Shown one piece after another: positions 51,769-58,955 of a stretch of DNA of 64,000 nucleotides; the stretch's first letter is position 1, and every line of letters begins with the position of its first letter. Under the pieces are notes generated by a model. It saw only the letters and a list, made by a program, of their open reading frames with translations. It ran no database searches and was not told the DNA's origin. This DNA comes from Dyadobacter sp. SG02. Its GTDB lineage: Bacteria; Bacteroidota; Bacteroidia; Cytophagales; Spirosomataceae. A program made the translations under genes and the position numbers. Where the stretch lies: NCBI RefSeq assembly GCF_900109045.1, contig NZ_FNYL01000012.1, forward strand, positions 233,439-297,438, given 5' to 3'.

Positions 51769-52932
51769 TCAAATTTTCGACATGGTTTCAGAAATATCGG
51801 TCCGGTAGGCTTGTATGGCAGGCAGCAATGCGGCCACTAACCCGATGAGCAGTCCAGCAACGAGCAGCCAACCCTCTTCGGGCAAAAACACGAGACCGTC
51901 CAGCCGCGCCTGCGGCGAATGTTGCCAGTAGCCGATCGCGTGCAGCGCGCCATGACCAAGCAGTATCCCAGCCAGCGATCCAAAAGTGGTTAGCAACGTT
52001 CCTTCCAGCAGGATCATGCCCAACATCACCCCACGCGACGCCCCCATTACACGCATAACCGCGAGGTCATACACGCGCTGGCGCAACGAGTTGTACAGGC
52101 TCACGAAAATGCTCACGCCCGCGAGCAGCATCAACGCGACGGCGAACCAGCGTACCGCGTCCACACCTACGCCGATCAATGCGAACAGCCGTCCGCTTTC
52201 CTTCGCCGGGGAAGCCGCCTGCATGTTCGTAGAGCGGTTGATCATCGCAGGCAATGTCACCATCGCCATCCGCGACCGGTATTGCAGGAGCATGGAAGTG
52301 ATTTCCCGTTGCCCGCCCGCGCCGTGCATTTCCCAGATGCTCTCCAAACCGGTGAGTACCAGGTTATCGGCCACATTTCCGCGCTTTTTCAGCACGCCGA
52401 CCACGGTATAGGCATGGTCGTCATGAATATCCTCCTCCGACGAAAGCCCGTGCGAGCCGTAAATACGATCGCCGGCTTTCAGGTTCTGCGCCTCCGCCAC
52501 TTCCGCGCCGATGACGATTTCAAATGCTTTCGTCCAGAAATGCCCGGCAGCCAGTTCCAAGCTGTGCAGGCCCACATAACCCGTATCAGTTCCCACAATG
52601 CGGAACCCGGCGTAGTTATCGCCCAATGCCAGCGGCACCGCTTTTTTGACCATCGGATTGGCGGTAAGCAGACGTGCCTCGTCTTCACTGATATTGCCCG
52701 TAGGAAAATCAATGAAATAGATACTGCTCAATATCAGCTGCAACGGGCTTCCCTTCGCTCCTACCACCAGATCGACACCCCGCGCATTGTCACGCAAGCG
52801 GTCGCCTACCTGGCTCACGCCGAGCAGGAGCATGGCGAGCATCCCGGTACCAAAGGCGACCAGCAGCAAATTCAGTACGAGCGTGAGCGGGTTGGCTTTA
52901 AGATTTTTCCAACTGATCCGAAATGCGTTCAT
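51769..52932 (-). CDS. ABC transporter permease, FtsX/MacB-like
   Basis: 387 residues from the ATG at 52932 (MNAFRISWKNLKANPLTLVLNLLLVAFGTGML). A longer frame to 52968 lies inside the ATPase gene. One N-terminal helix, a large periplasmic domain (about 45-270), then three helices near the C-terminus (VRWFAVALMLLAGVSIFVSLYNSLRQR...; VMLGMILLEGTLLTTFGSLAGILLG; WLLVAGLLIGLVAALLPA). This is the layout of LolC/MacB-type mechanotransmission permeases that act on lipoproteins or peptides in the periplasm. It overlaps the ATPase gene by 35 bases. Confidence 0.9.
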   Translation of the reverse strand: MNAFRISWKNLKANPLTLVLNLLLVAFGTGMLAMLLLGVSQVGDRLRDNARGVDLVVGAKGSPLQLILSSIYFIDFPTGNISEDEARLLTANPMVKKAVPLALGDNYAGFRIVGTDTGYVGLHSLELAAGHFWTKAFEIVIGAEVAEAQNLKAGDRIYGSHGLSSEEDIHDDHAYTVVGVLKKRGNVADNLVLTGLESIWEMHGAGGQREITSMLLQYRSRMAMVTLPAMINRSTNMQAASPAKESGRLFALIGVGVDAVRWFAVALMLLAGVSIFVSLYNSLRQRVYDLAVMRVMGASRGVMLGMILLEGTLLTTFGSLAGILLGHGALHAIGYWQHSPQARLDGLVFLPEEGWLLVAGLLIGLVAALLPAIQAYRTDISETMSKI

Positions 52933-53566
52933 GCGACAGTTCAAACATAAAATTCTTGAAAAAAGCATCCTTCACCCGATCGTCGTGCGTGGAAATGACC
53001 AGCGTAGCACTTTGCGTGACAGCCAGTTCCGACAACAGCCGGATCACAGCCTCGGCATTCCGGTTATCGAGGCTGCTGGTAGGTTCGTCGGCGAGCAACA
53101 ATGCCGGCCGGTTCACCAGCGCCCGCGCAATGCCCACACGCTGGGCCTGTCCCTGGCTGAGCTCCTGCGGGTAGCTGCGTCTTAGAAGTTCCATATCCAG
53201 TGCATCCAGCACTTCGCGGATACGCAGCGGGTCTTTGCCCACACCGGCAAAAGTTTGTGCAATCGCCAGATTTTCTTCCACCGTCAGGCTGCGGATCAAA
53301 TGCGGTTGCTGGAAAACGATGCCGATATGCCGCCCGCGAAACCGGTCGAGAGCACGTGCAGGAAGTGCGTATAAATCCGCCCCATTCACTACTACGCTCC
53401 CCGACGCAGGTCGCAGCAATCCACCGAGCATATGCAACAGCGTTGTTTTCCCGCTCCCCGATTCCCCCAGCAACAGCCATTGCTCACCCGCCGCAACCGT
53501 CCAGTCAGGAAAGCGCAAAGTCGTGCCGGTCGCGAAGGTTTTGGTCAGGTTGGTGGTTTGGAGCAT
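52898..53566 (-). CDS. ABC transporter ATP-binding protein, LolD/MacB-like
   Basis: 222 residues. Walker A GESGSGKTT (34-42), Q-loop near VFQQPHL, signature LSQGQ (136-140), Walker B LLLADE (156-161), switch histidine in STHDD. The size and motifs match LolD/MacB-type ATPases. First gene of the leftward operon. The composite repeat at 53581 begins 14 bases upstream of its ATG, so the leader is repeat DNA. Confidence 0.93.
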   Translation of the reverse strand: MLQTTNLTKTFATGTTLRFPDWTVAAGEQWLLLGESGSGKTTLLHMLGGLLRPASGSVVVNGADLYALPARALDRFRGRHIGIVFQQPHLIRSLTVEENLAIAQTFAGVGKDPLRIREVLDALDMELLRRSYPQELSQGQAQRVGIARALVNRPALLLADEPTSSLDNRNAEAVIRLLSELAVTQSATLVISTHDDRVKDAFFKNFMFELSHERISDQLEKS

Positions 53567-53580
53567 TTTGGGTTGGTTTT

Positions 53581-53690
53581 GTCAGGTGTGGTCAGGTGTG
53601 GTCAAGTGTGGTCAAGTGTGGTCAGGTTTTGTCAAGTGTGGTCAGGTTTAGTCAGATGTAGTCATGTTTAGTCAGGTGTGGTCAATTGTG
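53581..53690. repeat. 10-bp-unit array, left half of locus 2
   Basis: Eleven consecutive 10-bp units of the GTCAGGTGTG type (variants GTCAAGTGTG, GTCAGGTTTA, GTCATGTTTA) immediately upstream of the ABC ATPase gene, which reads leftward. On that gene's sense strand the units read CCTGAC, as in the array before the 9655 gene. Confidence 0.95.
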
Positions 53691-53704
53691 TTTGTTGGGT
53701 TAGT

Positions 53705-53839
53705 CGGTCAGAGACCGGCGTCCGCTCGGACGTAGTTGGAAACTACGCCCAACTCGTTTAATGCAAATTGTATTAAAGGAAAGGAATAAGTTGGGCGTAG
53801 TCTGCGACTACGTCCGAGCGTCACGCGGTCTCCGACCGC
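53705..53839. repeat. REP-like elements in inverted pair, copy B
   Basis: An inverted copy (hairpins CGGTC-AGA-GACCG at 53705-53717 and GTAGTT-GGA-AACTAC at 53732-53746) and a direct copy (GTAGTC-TGC-GACTAC at 53797-53811 and GCGGTC-TCC-GACCGC at 53825-53839) face each other across an AT-rich spacer of about 36 bases. GTTGGGCGTAGT-type edges match the 17171 element. The spacer plus right copy recur in inverted orientation at 63796-63905. Confidence 0.9.
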
Positions 53840-53882
53840 GACATGATCGAAAAACCGTTTACAGCAATCACTCCCGACCACG

Positions 53883-54006
53883 CTTGACAAAACCTGACTA
53901 AACCTGACTAAACCTGACAAAACCTGACAAAACCTGACCAAACCTGACCACACCTGACTAAACCTGACCACACCTGACCAAACCTGACCAAACCTGACAA
54001 AACCTG
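53883..54006. repeat. 10-bp-unit array, right half of locus 2
   Basis: About twelve units of AACCTGACTA/AACCTGACAA/AACCTGACCA type, the reverse complement of the left array, ending 8 bases before the stop of the M20 gene at 54015. Confidence 0.95.
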
Positions 54007-54014
54007 CCCCCCAT

Positions 54015-55676
54015 TCACTTCCCCGTCCCGGCGTTTTCGCGCACCGTCGGATATTTGATACCGAGTTGTTCGAGATACGTCGCGTATTTCGTAGGGTCGT
54101 AATAGTACTTCTTCATTTCCGGCCGGAATTCGGACATGATCTTTTCGTTGAGATGGATCGCCGGCTTGTCGGTATCGGAAATGAGGGCTTTGTATTTCAC
54201 GTCTTTGGTCTGGACATTGTTGAAATACTCCCAGGCATAGCGCAGTACTTCCGGCTTTACCAGCAGGTCGAGTAGGGTCATCGCCTCCACTTTCGCACCG
54301 GCGGTAACGCCCTTATGTGCGATGGGTGTAGCCATGGCGATCGCATTCGCCCAGTGGTGGCCCGGCAGGCCGGGAATATTCGCCGGATAGCGCAGTACCA
54401 CCGTGGGGAGGTTCCATGAAATATCGGCAATGTCGTCCGAGCCGCCGCCACCTGTATTGGGCGTGGCTGACGGCTTGGTGAGCTGACTTAAAGTGGTCGC
54501 CAGGCCGTTGGTTTCCAGCGCGCCGCCTTCCGGGTTTTGCATTTCCTTCTGGGCCGCTTTGGCGAGTATCTGGTCGTCGTCCGACCATTTGGGCAAGCCT
54601 ACCCGCTTGATATTCTCGTACATCGTTTCGGCAATGGCCTGGTTGAAATGCCCCGGCCAGGCGCTGCCCAGCACCTCGTAGGTCATTTTGGTTTCGGTCA
54701 TCTGCGCGGCGCCCTCGGCGATGCGGATACCGTCCTTGAACATCTGGGTGATCTTCGGGTACGTCCGTTCGCGGAAGTAGTACCATACCGATGCCTTCGA
54801 AGGCACCACATTGGGTTGGTCGCCGCCGTCCTTGATCACATAATGCGACCGCTGGGTCGTTTCCATATGCTCGCGGTGGAAGTTCCAGCCGATATTCATC
54901 AGTTCCACGGCGTCGAGCGCGCTCTTCCCGCGCCAGGGCGCCGCACCCGCATGGGAGGCTTGGCCTTCGAAGTTGAACTGCACCGACACCATTCCGTTGT
55001 TCCCGCCGTCGCCGTACGAAACCGAGAGGTTATTCGCCACATGGGTGAAAATACAGGCATCCACGCCTTTGAAAAAACCATCACGTACATAATAGGCCTT
55101 GGTACCCAGCTGCTCCTCGGCCACGCCCGGCCAGAGCATGATGGTACCCGGTATCTTTTCGCGTTCCATGATCTTTTTCAATGCCAACACGGCGGTAATA
55201 TTCAGCGGCTGGCCCGAGTTATGGCCCTCGCCGTGACCCGGGGCACCGTCGATAATGGGGTCGTGGTAGGCGACGCCGGGTTTCTGTGAAGCCTTTGGAA
55301 TGCAATCAATATCACTGCCCACGGCGATTACCGGCTTGCCCGAGCCCCATTTGGCCGTCCAGGCGGTAGGAATGCCCGCTATGCCCTGCTCGATCGTAAA
55401 CCCGTTTTTCTTTAAAATATCCGTCAGGTATTTCGAAGTCTCCACCTCCTGAAAACCCAGCTCGCCGAAACTGAATACCATATCGACCATTTCCTGGGTG
55501 AATTTCTGCTGGCTGTCGATCTCTTTGGCCATTTCCGTTTTCAGCGCATCGATTTTGGCAGCATTCATTTTTACCTGCGCCACTGTTTCCAACGGCAAAG
55601 CCAGCATTGCAGCTGCGGCACAGCCCATTCCCCAATGCCGCATTTTCCGGAACAAACCATTTGTTTTTAAAAGCAT
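54015..55676 (-). CDS. M20-family amidohydrolase, second of a tandem pair
   Basis: 553 residues with a signal peptide (ending LETVAQ, about residue 34). M20 peptidase/amidohydrolase features: AVGSDIDCIP (metal Asp), GHGEGHNSG (metal His, in place of HACGHD), VAEEQLGT (catalytic and metal Glu pair), lid/dimerisation domain EGQASHAGAAPWRGKSALDAVELMN, and GGSDDIADISWNLPTV. Expected to hydrolyse N-acyl amino acids or peptides in the periplasm. Very similar to the gene directly upstream. The SusCD genes further upstream suggest its substrate arrives by that transporter. Start at 55676; MRHWGMGC is a later option. Confidence 0.9.
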   Translation of the reverse strand: MLLKTNGLFRKMRHWGMGCAAAAMLALPLETVAQVKMNAAKIDALKTEMAKEIDSQQKFTQEMVDMVFSFGELGFQEVETSKYLTDILKKNGFTIEQGIAGIPTAWTAKWGSGKPVIAVGSDIDCIPKASQKPGVAYHDPIIDGAPGHGEGHNSGQPLNITAVLALKKIMEREKIPGTIMLWPGVAEEQLGTKAYYVRDGFFKGVDACIFTHVANNLSVSYGDGGNNGMVSVQFNFEGQASHAGAAPWRGKSALDAVELMNIGWNFHREHMETTQRSHYVIKDGGDQPNVVPSKASVWYYFRERTYPKITQMFKDGIRIAEGAAQMTETKMTYEVLGSAWPGHFNQAIAETMYENIKRVGLPKWSDDDQILAKAAQKEMQNPEGGALETNGLATTLSQLTKPSATPNTGGGGSDDIADISWNLPTVVLRYPANIPGLPGHHWANAIAMATPIAHKGVTAGAKVEAMTLLDLLVKPEVLRYAWEYFNNVQTKDVKYKALISDTDKPAIHLNEKIMSEFRPEMKKYYYDPTKYATYLEQLGIKYPTVRENAGTGK

Positions 55677-55700
55677 ATCTGGAAATGTTTAAATGTTGAC

Positions 55701-57347
55701 CTATTTTCCTGTACCTGAACTCCCTTCCTCTTTTACCGTCGGGTATTTAATACCTAACTGTTCCAGGTACGTGGGATATTTGGCAGGATCGTAATAATAT
55801 TTCTTCATTTCCGGCCGGAATTCCTCCATGATCTTCTTGTTGAGATGCACCGCCGGTTTATCGGTTTTGGAAATGAGGGCCGTGTATTTCGTATCCTTGG
55901 TTTGTACCTCGTTGAAATATTTCCAGGCATTGGTCAGGATTTCGGGTTTTACGAAAAGGTCGAGCAGCGTCATCGCCTCCGCTTTGGCACCGGCGGTAAC
56001 GCCTTTGTGCGCAATGGGCGTCGCCATCGCAATGGCATTGGCCCAGTGATGTCCGGGCAATCCGGGAATGTTGGCCGGGTAACCAAGGACAATTGTCGGC
56101 AAATTCCAGGAAATGTCCGCAATATCATCCGACCCTCCCCCGCCTGACGAGGCTGTCGCCATCGGTTTTCTTAATTGACTCAGGGAAGTGCTTAAACCGT
56201 CGTTAGCGCGTTCGCCGCCGAAGCCGGTAGCAGGGCTTCCCACTTCTTTCTGCAATGCGCGGGCCAGTTTCTGGTCTTCCCCGGTCCATTGCGGCAGGCC
56301 CACACTTTTGATATTCTCGTACATCGCCTCGGCAATGGGCTGGTTCATATGCCCCGGCCAGGCGCTGCCGAGCACTTCGTAGGTCATTTTGGTCTCGGTC
56401 ATTTTAGCGGCGGCTTCGGCAATGCGGATGCCGTCCTTGTACATCTGCGTGATCTTGGGGTAGCTCCGCTCGCGGAAATAGTACCATACCGACGCTTTGG
56501 AAGGCACCACATTGGGCTGGTCGCCCCCGTCGGTGATCACATAATGCGACCGTTGGGTGGTTTCCATGTGCTCGCGGTGGTAATTCCAGCCGATATTCAT
56601 CAGTTCCACAGCATCCAGTGCGCTCTTCCCTCGCCAGGGCGCCCCGCCTGCGTGCGAGGCCTGTCCTTCAAAATCGAAACGGACAGAGATCATGCCATTG
56701 CCGCCACCATCGCCATAGGAAGTACCCAGGTTGCTGCTCACGTGCGTGAAAATACAGGCGTCCACGTCTTTGAAATAGCCATCCCGGACAAAATAGGCCT
56801 TCGTAGCCAGCTGCTCTTCCGCCACACCGGGCCAAAGCATAATGGTACCGGGGATCTTCTCTCGTTCCATGATTTTTTTCAGTGCCAATACGGCCGTCAC
56901 ATTCAGCGGCTGGCCCGAATTGTGCCCCTCACCGTGACCTGGTGCGCCTTCGATGATCGGATCGTGATACGCCACGCCCGGTTTTTGCGAAGCTTTTGGA
57001 ATACAATCGATGTCACTGCCGACGGCAATCACCGGTTTACCCGAGCCCCATTTGGCCGTCCAGGCGGTAGGGATGCCGGAAATGCCCTGCTCGATCGTGA
57101 AGCCATTCTTTTTCAAGATATCCGTCAGGTACTTCGACGTTTCGACTTCCTGAAAACCCAGCTCGCCGAAGCTGAAAATCATATCCACCATTTCCTGCGT
57201 GAATTTCTTCTGGCCGTCGATGTCTTTGGCGAGTTCCGTTTTAAGCGCGTCGATTTTGGCGGGCGTGAGTTTGGTTTGGGCGTTTGCGAGGCCGGGAAGC
57301 AAGGCCAGCACTGCCAGCCATTTGGTTAAGCATTTGTATCGTTTCAT
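55701..57347 (-). CDS. M20-family amidohydrolase, first of a tandem pair
   Basis: 548 residues from the ATG at 57347 (MKRYKCLTKWLAVLALLPGLANAQ, signal peptide). The open frame reaches 57398 only through the inverted repeat upstream and is not used. Motifs are as in the downstream copy: SDIDCIP, GHGEGHNSG, VAEEQLAT, SHAGGAPWRGKSALDAVELMN, GGSDDIADISWNLPTI. By eye most residues are identical to the 54015 protein, with divergence in signal peptide, one loop (ATGFGGERANDG) and the C-terminal tail. 24 bases separate the two genes. Periplasmic deacylase or peptidase, substrate unknown. Confidence 0.9.
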   Translation of the reverse strand: MKRYKCLTKWLAVLALLPGLANAQTKLTPAKIDALKTELAKDIDGQKKFTQEMVDMIFSFGELGFQEVETSKYLTDILKKNGFTIEQGISGIPTAWTAKWGSGKPVIAVGSDIDCIPKASQKPGVAYHDPIIEGAPGHGEGHNSGQPLNVTAVLALKKIMEREKIPGTIMLWPGVAEEQLATKAYFVRDGYFKDVDACIFTHVSSNLGTSYGDGGGNGMISVRFDFEGQASHAGGAPWRGKSALDAVELMNIGWNYHREHMETTQRSHYVITDGGDQPNVVPSKASVWYYFRERSYPKITQMYKDGIRIAEAAAKMTETKMTYEVLGSAWPGHMNQPIAEAMYENIKSVGLPQWTGEDQKLARALQKEVGSPATGFGGERANDGLSTSLSQLRKPMATASSGGGGSDDIADISWNLPTIVLGYPANIPGLPGHHWANAIAMATPIAHKGVTAGAKAEAMTLLDLFVKPEILTNAWKYFNEVQTKDTKYTALISKTDKPAVHLNKKIMEEFRPEMKKYYYDPAKYPTYLEQLGIKYPTVKEEGSSGTGK

Positions 57348-57368
57348 GAGATCGTTCGTTTTTGCACC

Positions 57369-57469
57369 GGGGCTTCGACTGCGCTCAGCCTGACACAACC
57401 ATTGTCAGCCTGACACAACCATTGTCAGCTTGACACAAGCATTGTCAGGCTGAGCGCAGTCGAAGCCCC
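57369..57469. repeat. Inverted repeat with 27-bp perfect arms enclosing 20-bp tandem units
   Basis: Arms at 57369-57395 and 57443-57469 are perfect reverse complements (outer GGGGCTTCGACTG / CAGTCGAAGCCCC). Inside and overlapping them, a 20-bp unit beginning AGCCTGACAC occurs at 57387-57406 and 57407-57426, and as a variant at 57427-57446. Each unit itself can fold (TGACA/TGTCA). It lies between susD and the first M20 gene, 22 bases before the M20 ATG. Confidence 0.95.
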
Positions 57470-57474
57470 CGGTA

Positions 57475-58953
57475 CTAGATCAGTTTATTAGTTGACAATT
57501 CCGCATTCGGGATCGGGAAAATGTACTCGGGTTGCGAGGGTGCAATGGACGGTGCCGAAAGCCCGCCGCTGCCTTTGGCCGGGATGGTAAGCAGGTTTCG
57601 CAGCAGGTCGTTCGAGCGCAGGCCTTCTCCCAGGAACTCGATGCGCCGTTCCGTCCAGATCGTTTTCAACAATGCATCGGCTGTGGCGATGTCGGCCGCC
57701 GGGAATGCATAGGTTGCATCGGAACGCAGGCGTACGGCTTTCAGGAGCTCTACCGCTTTGGCGAGGTCGCCGGTTTTGGCAAGCGCTTCGGCATAGTTCA
57801 GCAGCACTTCGGAATAGCGGAGCAGCGGCACGTAATCGGTCGTGGGGTTGGTCTGGTTGTATTTTTTCAAATACGTAAGCCCGCCCGCAACGCGTGTGAA
57901 CGCGGATTTGCGCACATCGGTAGCCGGCCAGGTCGGTTCGCCCAGGATGCCCGTCGGGTTGAGGTTGTATTCTAAATTGAGATTGTACTCATAAGCGAGC
58001 GAATTTTGGCCGCTTACCAGGTTCAGAGCGGTCATCGGCATCGAGAAGATCGACTCGGTGGTCGTGTAATCTGTGAAAAACACGGTGGTAATATTGGACT
58101 GCAACTGGTGCTTCACACCCGCAGGCGCACTGAACGGCGCATTATCGGAAACGATTTTTTTCGCCTCAGCAACCGTATTGGCATAATCCCCCATTGTCAG
58201 GTACACTCTCGTTTTCAATGCAATGGCTGTGTTCTTATGCGCACGGGTGGTGTTCAGCAGCGCTGTCGAATAGTTGCCGGGCAGGTTGGTCTCGGCGTCC
58301 TCGAGGTCTTTCAGGATTTGCGCGTACACTTCCGCCACGGTGCTGCGCGCGAGGTCGTTATTGGCCGGCGTGCTTTCGCCTTGCAAGCGCAGCGGAATGC
58401 CCGGGGAAGCGCCTTTGTCCTTCACATAAGGCTGTGCGTAGCGCGTTATCAACCCGAAATAGCAGAATGCACGCACGAATTTCGCTTCGGCGATGTACTG
58501 CGCGGCTGTGGCGGCATCCACCACGTCGGGATGCTTCGGCAGTCCGTCGATCAGCAAATTCGCAGAGTTAATGGCCGTATAAGACGTTCCCCATGCCGAG
58601 GAAGCGTCATTGGAACCCGAGGTAACGGTATGGCTCCACGCGTCGTACCCCGTAAAGACATTCTGGGTACGGTTGATAAACTCTTCCCCCCGGATATCGG
58701 CCAGCATCAGGTAACGCCCGCCGTAAAGGCCGCCGTTTTTCATTGAGCCATATAGCCCATTCACCTGCCCCAGCACACGGGCGGGCGTGTCGAAAATGTA
58801 GGCATCCTGCAATGCAATGCTTGGCACCGGGTTCAACAGTTCCTTTTCATCGCATGCGGTCATCAGGGCCGTCAGGGGCAAAGCCATACAGGCCAGCCGG
58901 AACAGCAATGTATTTACAGGCTTCACAGGAGTGTTTTTGAGGATATTTTTCAT
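57475..58953 (-). CDS. SusD/RagB-type substrate-binding lipoprotein
   Basis: 492 residues. Signal peptide with lipobox (LMTAC, about C34). SusD features: LNPVPSIALQDAYIFDTPARVLGQVNGLYGSM at the N-terminus, AEAKFVRAFCYFGLITRYAQPY, and C-terminal TIWTERRIEFLGEGLRSNDLLRN followed by YIFPIPNAEL. It pairs with the SusC gene two bases upstream. Since the next genes encode M20 amidohydrolases and not glycosidases, a peptide or N-acyl amino acid ligand is more likely than a glycan (inference). Confidence 0.94.
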   Translation of the reverse strand: MKNILKNTPVKPVNTLLFRLACMALPLTALMTACDEKELLNPVPSIALQDAYIFDTPARVLGQVNGLYGSMKNGGLYGGRYLMLADIRGEEFINRTQNVFTGYDAWSHTVTSGSNDASSAWGTSYTAINSANLLIDGLPKHPDVVDAATAAQYIAEAKFVRAFCYFGLITRYAQPYVKDKGASPGIPLRLQGESTPANNDLARSTVAEVYAQILKDLEDAETNLPGNYSTALLNTTRAHKNTAIALKTRVYLTMGDYANTVAEAKKIVSDNAPFSAPAGVKHQLQSNITTVFFTDYTTTESIFSMPMTALNLVSGQNSLAYEYNLNLEYNLNPTGILGEPTWPATDVRKSAFTRVAGGLTYLKKYNQTNPTTDYVPLLRYSEVLLNYAEALAKTGDLAKAVELLKAVRLRSDATYAFPAADIATADALLKTIWTERRIEFLGEGLRSNDLLRNLLTIPAKGSGGLSAPSIAPSQPEYIFPIPNAELSTNKLI

Positions 58954-58955
58954 GA

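Noticed and set aside
53200..53661. Plus-strand open frames over the ABC ATPase gene and locus 2 array
   Set aside because: Antisense to a complete ABC ATPase; the ends are repeat translations (WSGVVKCGQVW-like).
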